A DNA stretch of 64,000 nt from Amylostereum areolatum. Taxonomy: Eukaryota; Basidiomycota; Agaricomycetes; Russulales; Stereaceae. The stretch is from the NCBI GenBank assembly GCA_012932865.1, contig SAXG01000132.1, forward strand, positions 1-64,000. Direction: 5' to 3'. A program made the position numbers and the translations under genes. Positions 35,633 to 46,888 of the stretch are shown in pieces. Numbering within the stretch: position 1 is the stretch's first letter; every line of letters starts with the position of its first letter. The notes under the pieces are model-generated. The model was not told the DNA's origin and searched no databases. It saw only the letters and a list, made by a program, of their open reading frames with translations.

Positions 35633-37553
35633 AAGGCGGACGAGGTCAGAAAGAAGTAGTACTGGAGCCTTCGATGCCGGAGGAGTCGCGGTGTCGCGGT
35701 GTTTAGCCTTCAGGGTGCCGCCCGCATCGAGAAGCTCGCCTTGGCCTTGCTCGAGGAATATAGAGTCCACAATCGCCCCTCTTCCGATACCTGGCGGACA
35801 GCGCGGATCCGGGGCGGTGAAAGTGTCTTGAAAGGTGGGGGGTTGGTGTCGATGCCAGCTGAGAGGACTCGGACTGGGGCCCAGCACTCACGGCTCCTCT
35901 GGGAAAACCCCCCTTGCAAAACCCCTCTAATTAGCGCTAACGTAGCAGATTTGCAGATTTGCAGATTAGAGAACCCCCCCTTCTTACTCAGCATTCAGTT
36001 TGCGCCAATTTTGCGCAAACCTTGCACAACAGCCATGCAAAAGTTTGCTCGTGGCCTGCTCAAGCGTCCTGCGGGCCTGTGCTGGTCGCCCATCGCCCCG
36101 TCGCGATACCCGCTTCCAATATTGTGTGCTCCCCATACCGTGTTCCTCTGTCCAGAAATAAAATGCATTGCAAAACTACGACTACGAGTACACTGTGTAT
36201 TGTATAACAATGCCTCATGCAAGCGAGAAAGTGCTGGCAGCGTACGATATCCCACTAGACATATCTACCTCATGATGCACTGGTCACAATCCCCACATTG
36301 AGACACAACAACGGAAGGAAAGAGTGAATGCTTCAATGGGAGGGACAGAGGACTACAGTAACAAGGGCCAAAGAGTGCAAGGACACATACACACACCTCT
36401 GTGACACATCAACGACGGCCGTTCAACCGTCAGACCAACTCCCTCACAATGTCCCCTCACAATGTCCAAAAGACCCTTGTCCTAACTTGCGAGACGTCGG
36501 AAGTGTGGAGCATTGATGAGGATTCCGGTGCCAAAGGAAGAGAGGAGAAAGCGCAAAAGAGGAAGGCGTCGAGTGACGCGACAGCGGTGATGGTGGAGAG
36601 AAACAAAAAAAATGCTAAGTCGAAAGTTCGCTGTGCACGCTGGCAGGGGTTATTGCGAGCACGTGATGCTCGGACGGTCGTCAGAGCATCCAACACGACC
36701 GTGAGAAGTCCTGAAGGTTGTTGAACAGTCGAAGAGGCTCAGAGAAGGGTGCGTAGAGATAGGAAAGACTACGCGCACGAATGCCCCCCCCCCCCCCCCC
36801 CTCGCATTCCGGTGTGCAGGTCGTACGTAGGTTCAGGTCCAGTGGAACTGTTCTCGTGCGTGTCCCAGTGGGTGAGCGTGGGTGTTGCTGGGTGGTTGTG
36901 TAACTTGTGTTCCAATTTCCGAGTGTCGCAGTGGGGAGATGCAGCGATACCGTCATGCCGAGGTCTCGTCATTGGCGTCGGCATTTCCCGGACACGTGCC
37001 GTCCCCGCCGCCGTCCTCGCGGCGAAGTCGCCTCCTCCCGCTCGAAAGTCGAGAGCTCAAGTCCTCCTGGCGGCCGCCCACACCACCCAAACAAATACCC
37101 GCATGCCTCCATTTTGCGCTCGTGCCACATGAAAGACGGGGTACAAGTCCAGCGCCGCGCGCGTTCAATCGCACCGCTCGGGAGGCGGCCGCCTCCGAGT
37201 CGTGGCGCATTGAACTCCGACCGCCTTGCGTTGTTCCCCCTCCCTATTGTGCTTCCTCATCGAGGCCAGCGGCATCGCCCGTGCCCCCGCCCGCTCTGAT
37301 GCGCCTCGGGGAGGCGAGCTTTTATGTATCTAAAACCTGTGGAAGTTTCTCTGGAAGTTCGCCTTCGTTCAAGAACTCAGCTCGAGGAGGTCCCCCCCCC
37401 CCAACTTATGCTCGTCCTCGCCCTGCCCCCCCCCTCCCCCGGTCAAAGCTTCCTGCAGGTGAAATCCCCGCCTTTCCGTTTAGCCTGCGTATCGACCTCG
37501 CATTTTCCCACGGTTGTTTCCTCCATTGTTCAACGTTCAACAAGTCTGCCGCC
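35633..37553. other. intergenic, no gene seen; contains an 18-base C run
   Basis: I find no supported gene in this 1.9-kb stretch. There is an uninterrupted run of 18 C at 36784-36801, which is likely to be unstable in length and in assembly. G+C rises sharply after about 36900 toward the next gene, whose promoter must lie at the right end. Confidence 0.5.
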
Positions 37554-38811
37554 ATGCTAGCCGACGATTCGCAGTCTCGGATCTCCTCCTCTTCCGCCGT
37601 CTCCTCCTCCTCCTCGGCTTCAAGCGACGATACAGCATCCTGCATTCCCGCGTGCGCGGCCGTCGCCGACGCGAACGACGCGTCGAGGAGCGCGTCCTGC
37701 CGCTCTTCCGGCATCGCAGCGACGGAGACAACCCCGAGCACGACGACGCTCGTCGTCCTCTTATCCGTCTGGGCCATCGTCGCGTACATCCAGGTACCCA
37801 ACCCTCTCCCCCTCATCCCTCCCCCCCTTCTAAGTTCTCACATTCCCTCCTCTCCCCCCCACGCAGTTCATCGTCGGCCTCTCGCGCGCCTGCTTCCATC
37901 CCGCCATCGCCGAGCACTTCCACGGCGACCCGACCCTCCAGCGCTGCCGTCTGGCGCGCATCCCGTACAGGCCGCTCACCCAGCGCGAGCTCGCCGCCCT
38001 CGAAGCGCAGAACAACCCCCAACTCCCGCCCGCGCCCGCGCCCGCGCCCGTCCCCCCCGTCGCGCCCGCCCGCCCCACCACCCGCCTCCGGCGTCTCTCC
38101 TCCGCCTGCAAGCGCGCCCTCGCCGTCGTGGCGTCCTCCCCCCCGTCCTCGCCCAGGAAGCCCAAGTCCAAGGCCCAGAAGAGCGCGGCCGACGCCGACC
38201 CCGCCGTGCCCCCCGTCTCCCCCATCTCCGTCCCCCCCAGCCTGCAAGCCGACCTTGACGCCCGCGACGCCGCCCGGCGCCGTCCCAAGCTTGCGTTGCG
38301 CATCACGCTCTTCGCCGCGCCCAGGTCCCCCAAGTCGCCCACCACCACCCCGAAATCGCCCAGCGGGCTCGCCCTCCGCTCCCCCCTCAAGGGCTTCCGC
38401 TCCTTCGCGTCCGGCCGGGCTGCGCGCCTTTCCATCGACGAGGAGGAGGAGGAGGAGGAGGACGCGTGGGACGTCGACCTGCTGTCCCCCGCGCCTGATA
38501 AAGGCAAGGGCAAGTGCGCCGGGACCGCCGGGACTGCCGACACCGTCGACGTCGTCGATACGGTCGACGTCGAGGACGCGCTCGACGTGGTGGACAGCCT
38601 CCCCGCGTCGAAGCCGACGCCCGCCGTAGCGCAGCAGCCGAAGCCCGTCACTGCCACGCTGAGCGCGCCGCCTTCGACCGTGGCGAAGACGCTGAAGCTG
38701 AAGGCCGCCCTCCTCCTGAAGAAGAAGAAGTTCGGGTTGCGGAAAGCGTTCAAGGCGGGCATGTTCGTGCGTGGTGAGGCGCCTCCGTTTTGCAGTGGAT
38801 GCCGTCCATAG
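37554..38811 (+). CDS. membrane-anchored protein with basic/acidic disordered tail, unknown
   Basis: Two exons, 37554-37793 and 37867-38811, give 394 residues. After a Ser-rich start (SSSSAVSSSSSASSDDTAS) a transmembrane segment spans the junction (TTTLVVLLSVWAIVAYIQFI, residues about 63-85). The luminal or cytosolic part follows with ACFHPAIAEHFHGDPTLQRC, then Pro-rich linkers, an acidic run of Asp and Glu near residue 255 and a Lys/Leu-rich end (LKLKAALLLKKKKFGLRKAF). The start was chosen at the first ATG in the exon-1 frame with a good context (GCCGCCATG). I recognise no family. Confidence 0.6.
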
Positions 38812-39983
38812 CCCCCTTAGCTAACTTGACTCCTCCTCCCCCAGCCCTAAGCTCGTAGTAGGACGCTACTCCGCGCCTGCAGCCAGGCCAACCAAACCAT
38901 ACCATGGTAGCCAATTCTCGTGAGGTTGTGCCAATTCTCGTGAGGTTGTGCCAATTCTCGTGAGGTGCCAGGTAGCATCCCGAGTCGCCGGCTGCCTGGA
39001 ATCTGACGAGGCTTTCCACGTTTCGGCATATCTCACCGGTCAACGCCCCGCCAAGGCCAGCGCACTCGTCCGCACCGCCAGTCGGTCCTCCTGCCGCACG
39101 TCGCGCTCGGTCACGAAGCGTCCCAGAGAGGTTGCGCCGTGCTTGCCATTCCGACCCGGCGCGCATCATTATCGTTATATCCATTCTCGAGTCCCCACGA
39201 ACCCTCGTCTCCGCGACACCTGACGACTGCTCGGCCTTATTCGCGCTCGCTCTTCCATGTCTCTGCACAATTCGTTGTCCGTGTTTTCTCATCGCTGTGT
39301 TTGCTATGTCCTCTATTCGCTATGCTTTGCCTTCTATGTAGCACCACTTAGGTATGCTTGGTTTTGAAATGAAATATATGTTGCTATCCCATCGGTTACC
39401 CCGCCTTCACGACGCGTCTGGGAAGTGTACATGCGTGTCCTACTTGAAAGATTCGCCAGCTAAATCCATAGTCAATACAAGTGCATTCGAGGAGGAGAAT
39501 CGAACCATCCAACGCCCGTGCAGCGTCAACGTTCAACGTTCAACCGTCGAGCATCGTGGAGAGCATACGCACTTACAGTCCCACGACCACGGTTCTTTGC
39601 TTTCCCCTCTTCCTCTGAAGACGTGCTTTTGGCTCATGAAGGTATAGTAGGAACCATCGGCGAAAGGCTGTAAACGTGGTTTGGAGGGTTACAATGTCGT
39701 GAGGCCGCCTCTGATCGATGTGGCTTAGCCTGAGCCTGGCTTTGGTCCAGAAGCACTTATCGCATCCGTCCCGGCGTCGACGCCGGTGTTTACTTTCGCG
39801 TGTGAGCAGCGTGAGACAGAGCTTGGATTGCGTGTCATGTTTTCCCTGGAGAACCGATATCTATGCACAGGCGGCGTGCGGAATTTCACGGACCACGGCG
39901 TGAACGGTGAACCTCCTCTCACGATGTCTCGATCCTCACACGCAGGCGGCGATCTCTCCGTCTCTTTTCCACCAACAGATAGC
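38812..39983. other. intergenic, with a short tandem repeat
   Basis: No supported gene. Two full and one partial copy of a 20-base unit (GCCAATTCTCGTGAGGTTGT) lie at 38910-38966. Confidence 0.55.
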
Positions 39984-40661
39984 TTACTGTCCCCGCCGTG
40001 AGAAATGGGCGTCAGAGAGAGCAGGGGGCGGCGACGCACGGATGAGTTGGTCCATCGCGGACGCGGCCTCGGTCTTTACTTCCAAGCATGCGTGCGTGGA
40101 CATGCGAAGGACGAAGAAGTATCGCCTGTGGGGGTGGAACTTGGCGACGGGGACTTTCTGGACATCGTCTGCCCGTACGAGCTATCGTGGCACGATCTCG
40201 TGTAAGGAGCTGGGTTGGCAGGCGAGAACGCAGCATGGGCTGACCTGCAGACGACGGTTGTGACTCTTCCACCTGTACTCGGTGCCTTCGGTCGCGGTCC
40301 ACGATCCTCCGCTAATGTTATACCAGGTCAGTCATCCGTTCCTCCCGTAGGAAAAAAGCACGCAGGCCCACCGGGCGTCCGCATCCCACCTCAACACCTC
40401 GTCCTGCGACACCCAACTCCCATGCTCGCCCCCTACACGCACGCGCACCTCCTTCCCCGGGACCCTCTCAATCTCTGCGACCAGGTCCATCTGACGGGCC
40501 TCCTTGTCCAGCTTCAGAATCTTGGTGATGTGCGGGTGCCAAAAGCGGGTGACGACCTCGTAGTAGATGGTGTCGTCGTGGACGGAGATGGTGGTGTTGC
40601 GCAGGCTGTTGGTGGTGAAGACGAGCTTGTGAGCCGGGTCGGTTTTGCGCGGGGGCGGCAT
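39984..40661 (-). pseudogene. DUF6593-like basidiomycete protein, broken by an in-frame stop
   Basis: Two exons, 40245-40661 and 39984-40181, total 615 bases in one frame. The first half has a lipocalin-like beta pattern (KLVFTTNSLRNTTISVHDDT, IYYEVVTRFWHP, ILKLDKEARQMDLVAEIER), and the second has the family-like motif ATEGTEYRWKSHNRRLQ and the end YFFVLRMSTHACLEV. This matches what I know of DUF6593 proteins, a large basidiomycete family of unknown function. A TGA at 40332-40334 interrupts the frame after residue 109. A 50-base stretch around it looks intron-like (branch-like CTGAC, ending TTAG), but using it breaks the frame. So it is either a pseudogene, a sequence error or an unusual intron. 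Confidence 0.55.
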
Positions 40662-41315
40662 TCGGATGGCGGTGGTGCTGGGAAGGGGAGTGGAAGGAAG
40701 AGGAAATTGGTGAATGGCCTACGAACGGGGACGGCAGCTTATAAGTCGCCTGCGGTCGATGGGGTACCGAGGAGGCGGGCCAGATACGCCATGGAGGAAG
40801 GCTATCGACGCTCCTGTACAGCAACTTCGGAGTGTTGAGTAATTCTCCCAGGGTGGCCACCGGCCCAAGCCAATATCCCGGAGCCGCGGGCGCAGGGTGG
40901 GCAAGTGCACGTCAACTTGTAGCTTTTTCCAGAGCTGCGCGAGAAATTCAGACAGGTGGGATGGGCGGTATGGCACCGGAAGGGGTGTGAACTTTCCATT
41001 GGATTCGTCGCGGATTGTGGGAGCACCAGGGTACCGCCGGATAAGTAGAATGCACCGAGGAGGCGGACACACAGACTTCGGACAGTATACAGCCACCATT
41101 TCCTCTCTATTCTCTGCCGTCGAAGTCTGACAAGCGGGCAATGGTAGACCTTAATTGATAAGCGAGCATGGAATCGCACTGAAATTCCTAGAGGTGCACT
41201 GAGGCTTCCCCAACTGTCTCGTATTAAGAAGGTGCTGCACGTCAGTGTAGAGTCTATAAGCATCGACGTCAGTGGATAGGTTAGACGTGTGCGAGCAACC
41301 ATACATTACTGTGGT
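40662..41315. other. intergenic, no gene seen
   Basis: This is the 5' flank of the DUF6593-like gene and the 3' flank of the MICOS gene. No supported feature. Confidence 0.5.
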
Positions 41316-42285
41316 CTATACGATGCGCTTGACCTCTTCCACCTTCTCCTTCACCTTCTCCTGCGTCGGCTGGACGGCCTTTTCTGCTTTGTGGACTATG
41401 TCGTGTACCTTCTCCACAGCCTCGGCCTTCGCCTCATGCACAAGGACCTTTCCCTTCCCCAGCGCCTCCTCCACTTTCAAGCCCGTTGCCTCTTGAATCC
41501 GGTGAACGATGCTCCCGACGCCATCCTCCAGCTTCTCCTTCCCGCCCCGAGTCGCCTCCTTCAGTCGCTCCCATGCCATCGCCGAATGCGCCTTCGCAAT
41601 CTCGTGTTTCTCCGCGACGGCGGGGAAGTGTTTGTCCTCGAGCGACCCGAGGTACGCGGCAAGGTTGTGCGAAGTCTTCGGGAGGAAGTAGTCCAAGGAG
41701 AAGAAGAAGAGGGCAGGGGGAAGAGCGAGGCGGGTCAGGATGAAGCGATTGCGAGCAAAGATGGAGCCCGTCAGGGAGGCGACTCCGACGTAGAGGAGGC
41801 CGGGTGTGAGGGATTCGTCGCGTGAAATGATAGATTTGACACGCGCTGTTATAGCCATCGTGAACACTAGATTCGCAGGGACGGAAAGCAGAGGAAGAGC
41901 AGGAGACATACCTTCAACCGCGTGCTCAATCCCTATCCACTTGGCAACCACGCCCTGCACCTGTGCGTGCGCCTCGTTGAACGTGCCCGTCGCAGACCTC
42001 CGTACGGCGCCGATCTGCTTTTCTAGCTCGGAAGGTGAATCGATGACAATAATGTCCTGGTCGGGCGCAGGATATATAGGGAGCTTTACAGCGTGGAATA
42101 CAGAAGTCAGCATGGGTGTACGAAGACAGAACGCCGAAACCGACCTTGCTTCGTGTTGGTTCATGGAAAGCGCCTGCCGCTGCAACGGCCGCAAGGAGCG
42201 TTCTCCGTGGCTAAATAGATTATTATAGTGCCATTCCAGAGCTGGACCAACGATTTGTGCTCACCGCTATCCGCGTCCACGACAT
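41316..42285 (-). CDS. MICOS complex subunit of the MIC26/MIC27 (apolipoprotein O-like) type
   Basis: Inner-mitochondrial-membrane subunit of MICOS, which shapes crista junctions and binds cardiolipin. Four exons: 42265-42285 (only seven codons), 42145-42210, 41912-42083 and 41316-41845, total 262 residues. The short basic start MSWTRIAPRRTLLAAVAAAG looks like a presequence. The hallmark KLPIYPAPDQDIIVIDSPSE follows. Two hydrophobic segments (LTPGLLYVGVASLTGSIFAR and RLALPPALFFFSLDYFLP) are separated by a short turn, as in the family. The C-terminus is a long charged amphipathic helix (VEKVHDIVHKAEKAVQPTQE). Three of four junctions are consensus; the second intron starts GTCGGT, which is unusual. 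Confidence 0.85.
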
Positions 42286-42600
42286 GGTCTAAGTCTTGTG
42301 CAGGTTGTCGGAGTCGGTCGGACCAGCGCGGACGTGCTTCAGGAAATTCCCACGCATGTGATTGACCAATATTGTTCGACTGCATGAAATTTCTCAGTGG
42401 GTACAGCAAGCAGCCACTCCACATGCCCGGGAATTTATGAATGAAATATGTAAGGATGTAAGCAATTAACTTCGAAGAGAAAAGGTGAAAGCCAAAGGAT
42501 TGCAGATATCGGTGGTCACTGGTCCATGCTGTGGTAAAGTACTTATACACGGATGGTTTCGTGGAGTCCATTGTTGGAGAGGTCTCAAGCCCGTGACGTT

Positions 42601-43691
42601 TCACTTTGGAACCTCAGACCACCTTGCCAATACTTCCTCAGCGAAGGACTGTGCGAGCACGACCCGGTGCACATCACTCGTCAGGTGCACATCGTCTTGC
42701 CATATCGTGCCTCCCGCGTGGGCGACGTCGGCTTCTGTGAAATGGCGGACTTGCCTTGTTAAACAATCTGAGCCTACTGACTCGTCCTCTTCCTCGTCGT
42801 TGCTGTCTGAATCTGCGGAGGTGTCTGAGCTCCGTGTCTCGCTGTCTTCGTCTAGTCCTTCTTTATGCCGTGTGTGGATGTACGTTGCTGGTTTGTCCAA
42901 GAACTTGTCCACCGCAGCGTGCACACGCCACACTATGACGTCTGCGTGCGCGTACTCCGTCGCCCATGTCGCGAGGACGGAGCACAGAAGGGTGTTCCAC
43001 GAGGCAACACGTGTGGTCAAAGAGGATCGGTCGGCGAAAGCTCCAGGCGCGCGTCCCATCGGCGGCACATCCGCAAACACGAATCGACGCGCTCGCGCTT
43101 TGGTATACAACGCATGCGCCGCGTCCGTTATAGACTCCAAGGCTTCTTCGTATTCCTCATCTGAAGAGAATCCAACGTCGTTGATGCCAATAAATATCAC
43201 TATGGATATACGTGAGTCGACGAGTCGTCAAAGAGAGCAAAAGAACATACCATACACCGTATCCTGTGTCTTGTCCTGTTTCGACGAGAGGAATGCGCTG
43301 ACCTGCGCGCCGAGGTCGTCCTCCGCCGTCGCGCCCGGGACGACATAGTTGGCAATGGCGAGATCTGGATGTGTGCGAGCGAGGTGATGGGGCTAGCAAC
43401 ACATAAGTACAGGCAGATGTTGCAAGGCATTGAGCAAAGGAAAGGAAATGATGAAGATCGAAACAGTGAAACAGTGAAACGGCGAAAACCCGTGATATCT
43501 TCGAAAGTGCTAGACTGACAATAAAACTGCAGGAGCGCGTGCCCAAGTCAATGAGCTCCGATCAGGCGCGCTATACGAGTCGCCGCTGGTGCCATCCTAT
43601 CAGTGGTACGAATTGAGGCAGAGAAATTGGGGGCGTACAAGATGGCGAGTTTCTTCACGCCGGCCTTAGTAGACGCTGCGGGCTTGTGCAT
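42601..43691 (-). CDS. SGNH/GDSL hydrolase (CE16-like), no signal peptide
   Basis: Esterase or acetylesterase of the SGNH fold, likely acting on acetyl esters. Exons: 43639-43691, about 43528-43585, 43251-43392 and 42601-43199, total 283 residues. Block I with the catalytic Ser is IFGDSYSAPD, created by the first splice. Block II Gly is in YVVPGATAEDD, block III Asn in FIGINDVG, and block V Asp-His in WQDDVHLTSDVHR. The N-terminus (MHKPAASTKAGVKKLAIF) has no secretion signal, so it is probably intracellular, unlike secreted CE16 enzymes. An acidic insert (DSDSNDEEEDES) lies before block V. The second donor (GCA then GTTTTA) is weak and is the least certain junction. Confidence 0.8.
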
Positions 43692-44774
43692 GCAGAGTCG
43701 GCCTTTGCTGAGCTACACCGTCCCTCACGGGTTTGATGTGCCTTTCCAGTGGATGGACATTATCGGCTTTGCGCTTCATGCTACTTATTAGATAGATAAT
43801 AGATAGATATTAATATACACGGCACGGTCCCTACACAGCTAGTTAGTCTCGTGTTCTGGGGCGGACGGAAATGAGAACAGAGGGAGAAATGAGACCATCA
43901 AACGAGATAACGATATGAGTTTCAAACTCAGTGTTATCTATTAGTTTGTGGGTGTGGGGTGTGGAAGTGGTGGACCGCGGGAAAGCACGTGATGGGAAAG
44001 TGCGGGAAATGCCGAACTCCCACGTGCAACCGACGCGTCTCTCGAAATCCGAGATGTGCGCGCGGGGAAAAGGGTACGAAACGCATGCACGCGAAACGAC
44101 CCGAATTCCAGCGGTCTACCAACTTCGAGCAGCAAGAGAACTGAGAGATCTCAGTTCGGGGAAACGAACCGAGAAACCCCCAACAAAGCGCAGCTCACAA
44201 CCGAGATTCGGACCCCCGAAAACTCGCACCCCACACCAGAGCGCGCAGCTCACCCGCGCAACTCAACAACGCCCCATCAAAAGGGACCAACACGAAGGAA
44301 TGGAACTCCGACCAACAACAATTGATATGAGTGATCTAAGCACAACAAGTTCCGACGACCCACGCTAACAAGCATAAAGAGCCAGATGGCATTAACCAAT
44401 GAGGGATTCAGGATTCCTTGCCCTTGCATTGCGTTTCGTCAAACATCTAAACTTCCAAGTGCACGGAAAATAACTGTCAAGCCACCTACCTTCTAGTTGA
44501 GCAAAACTGCGCCAGCTACACATCCCCGCAACACAATAGATAAAAATCAAAGGCAAAACATGCAGGCCCCGCGCAAGGGCGCACGTCTGAGAAGGCTCCA
44601 TGCTAAATCAAAGGAAATTGACACATAGACCACGCATGAAGGGATTTCGTATTGAATGGTCCGAAGGATCTACATAGTGTATGTGTGTGATGGGAAAAGG
44701 TCCCGAGAGTGATACCCAAATGGCGGCACTGAACCAAGGGAAGCGTGCTGCCAGCCATTGTCAACATTGAACAC
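43692..44774. other. intergenic, start of a repeat-rich island
   Basis: No supported gene. A TAGA-type simple repeat lies at about 43788-43812. G+C falls after 43790, unlike the gene-bearing flanks. Confidence 0.5.
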
Positions 44775-45487
44775 GCATAGCACGACGGCCGCGCACGATG
44801 GCGCATAAAAATCGTGCAATGGCCGTGTACGACTACGCACGAAACCTGGCCCGACGGCCCTGCACGACAACACACGAGAATGGCACGATGGCCGCGTACG
44901 ACGACGCATGAGACCTGGCACGACGGCCACGCACGACGGCGTATGAGCACCTGGCACGACGGCCGCGTTCGACGACGCATGAGCACCTGGCACGAAGGCC
45001 GCGTACGACGACGCATGAGACCTGGCACGACGGCCACGCACGACGGCGTATGAGCACCTGGCACGACGGCCACGCACAACGGCGCATGAGAAAGGCATGA
45101 CAGCCCCGCACGACGGCGTTAAAAATAAATGGCACGACGGCCTCGCACGACGGCGTTGAGAAAGAAAATGGCGCGACGGCCACGCACGACGGCGTTGAAA
45201 ATAAACGGCACGACGGCCTCGCACGACGGCGTATAGAAGGTGGCGCAACGGCCGCGCACAACGGCGCATGAGAAAAAAATGGCACAACGGCCTCGCACGA
45301 CGGCGTTGAGAATAAAGGGCACAACGGCCTCGCACGAAAGGCGTAAGAGAAAATGGCACGAAAGGCCCCGCACGAAGGCGTAAAAGAAAAAAAGGCACGA
45401 ATGCCACACGCGAAGGCGTATAAAGGCGGCGCGAAGGCCCGGCACGAAGGCGGTGAAAGAATGGCACGACGGCCTCGCGCAACGGCG
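44775..45487. repeat. about 36-bp minisatellite, roughly 20 degenerate copies
   Basis: The repeating core is TGGCACGACGGCC, then a variable trinucleotide, then CGCACGACGGCG and a 10-14 base A/G-rich linker (forms like TATGAGCACC, TTGAAAATAAA). Copies follow each other directly without unique spacers. Linker length changes give units of 33-40 bases. On the minus strand all three frames are open for long stretches and read as repeats such as AVVRGRRAIFF, ARPSCHFLMRRR and YAVVRGRRARCS. Variation is concentrated in the linker, and copies toward the right end carry more A-rich linkers. Confidence 0.85.
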
Positions 45488-45589
45488 ATTCGCTCATACG
45501 AGCTTTGGAGCTGAAGTAATGGCACGGTGGGCCCTCGATTCATGGTACACTGAAAGTGGGAGCAAACATAGTCAATGTATGCATACAAA

Positions 45590-46519
45590 TCAGAAGCCCA
45601 AAGTATAGAAATCATCATACGAAGCGCCGTTCGCCGACACGCGCATCACATCTTGAAGCTCCTGCCGCTGTATGTCGAGTTGAATAGCCGCGAAGCGCAT
45701 CCACCACTGCGTCGAATCGGCCTTGAACGGGTTTGCGTGATACGCCGCACGCTCTTCGATGTCGTGCCCCAGGATAGCATCGAAGATCTCCGGGGTGCTG
45801 AATCCCGGCATTGAAATCAGCGCGCGGTAGTGCGTCTCCCACCTTTGGAGAACGCCGGCTCCTGTGATCGACGGATCTGCGAGAAACCTAAGATAACCCC
45901 CCAAAGCGTCCATCCAAGACACGAAATCTAAGTCGGCCTCGTCCGGGAGCCTTGTGATGTCGAGGACACGCACATCGCCTTTGAGGGTGCAATACTTCTT
46001 CGTCATAGTGAGCCCATCGCGCATGATGGTCTTCAGAGCGCCTGCCGTGAATAAGGTGAGAGGGGGACGAATGCCGGCCTTAGCGAGCACGAGAATGGCA
46101 TCCGGGATTCCTATCGCGGCACCTAGCTCCCTGTCCCCTTCGTCCACCAAGGAGTATAATGGCTTGCTCGTGCTGACGGAAGGGGGCGCCAACTGAGTGG
46201 TGCATTGCTTGAACGTGCGCCACATGGCAGCGCGCTCCTGGGGCGACACTTTGGCATAGAGGGCCAACGGGAGTAACTCAGCGTCTGCTTTCGCTTGTTC
46301 CACTGCCGATAGAAACCCGTGTTGCTGGATTTCCACCTGCGCCGCAACGCCTGCCCCTAATCCGTCTCTCCCCTGATCCTGGCCACTGTACGGCCGTCCA
46401 CTCGTTCCACCGCTCCCGCTTGCGCGTTCCGCATGATCAGCGGTTCCTCGTGCATTTGACGGCGTCAGAGACGCAGGCGCCTGAGTGTTGGTTCCCAAGG
46501 GCGTTGTTGAGTCGCTCAT
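45590..46519 (-). CDS. uncharacterised intact ORF, probably transposon-associated
   Basis: A single open frame of 309 residues. The first 60 are Ser/Thr/Gly/Pro-rich and low in complexity. A helical, well-formed domain follows (QAKADAELLPLALYAKVSPQ, DRELGAAIGIPDAILVLAKA, GIRPPLTLFTAGALKTIMRD, FVSWMDALGGYLRFLADPSI, RWETHYRALISMPGFSTPEI). It resembles, from memory, repetitive agaricomycete proteins found near retroelements and could be a capsid-like protein, but no zinc knuckle or polymerase is present beside it. It lies between two minisatellites and just outside a 32-bp inverted repeat, which supports a mobile origin. No function is assigned. Confidence 0.5.
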   Translation of the reverse strand: MSDSTTPLGTNTQAPASLTPSNARGTADHAERASGSGGTSGRPYSGQDQGRDGLGAGVAAQVEIQQHGFLSAVEQAKADAELLPLALYAKVSPQERAAMWRTFKQCTTQLAPPSVSTSKPLYSLVDEGDRELGAAIGIPDAILVLAKAGIRPPLTLFTAGALKTIMRDGLTMTKKYCTLKGDVRVLDITRLPDEADLDFVSWMDALGGYLRFLADPSITGAGVLQRWETHYRALISMPGFSTPEIFDAILGHDIEERAAYHANPFKADSTQWWMRFAAIQLDIQRQELQDVMRVSANGASYDDFYTLGF

Positions 46520-46856
46520 GTCGAAGAGATGGCGAGAAAAGGAGAATTTGAAGCGGAATGATGAAAAATCTCCAGCACGGGAGAGCAGGTACGAGGAGGG
46601 AGAGGACGAGGACCGTGGGAATTCATTTCCTCCACGCGTCTCGCCTTTCCTTCGTTCCGGCTCTACGCGCGGCCGCTGACTAACTCTCGCTAGCTAGCCT
46701 ATAGAGAAGCTCTCCGCTTCGCAGGCTCAGCTGGCTCTTCTCTCGCAAGAAACAGCCGGATTCCGGGTCCTATCCCGGGCCGCCATCCGAGCCGAGACGA
46801 GCTCACTGCGTTCAAAGTTGTAGATCTGAAGACACGGGGAGCCTGGGTTTAAGCTC

Positions 46857-46888
46857 CCAGTGGAAACGGCACTTTTTCACCTCGATTC
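46857..46888. repeat. 32-bp inverted repeat, left copy (partner at 55832-55863)
   Basis: The 32 bases beginning CCAGTGGAAACGGCACTTTT are an exact reverse complement of 55832-55863. The pair encloses the GGCGAC minisatellite and the whole Gypsy element. Directly inside, 46887-46919 forms a hairpin with 13-bp perfect arms (TCTCAGTGATTTC and its complement around six loop bases). This looks like the terminus of an older DNA transposon. Confidence 0.65.

Noticed and set aside
44775..45487. Regular repeats that could suggest a CRISPR array
   Set aside because: Copies abut without unique spacers of constant size, the unit drifts in sequence and length, and the surrounding genes are intron-bearing fungal genes. 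It is a minisatellite.
46740..46860. A tRNA-like stretch near the left inverted repeat
   Set aside because: I could not form a cloverleaf with proper A and B boxes, and the match is short.
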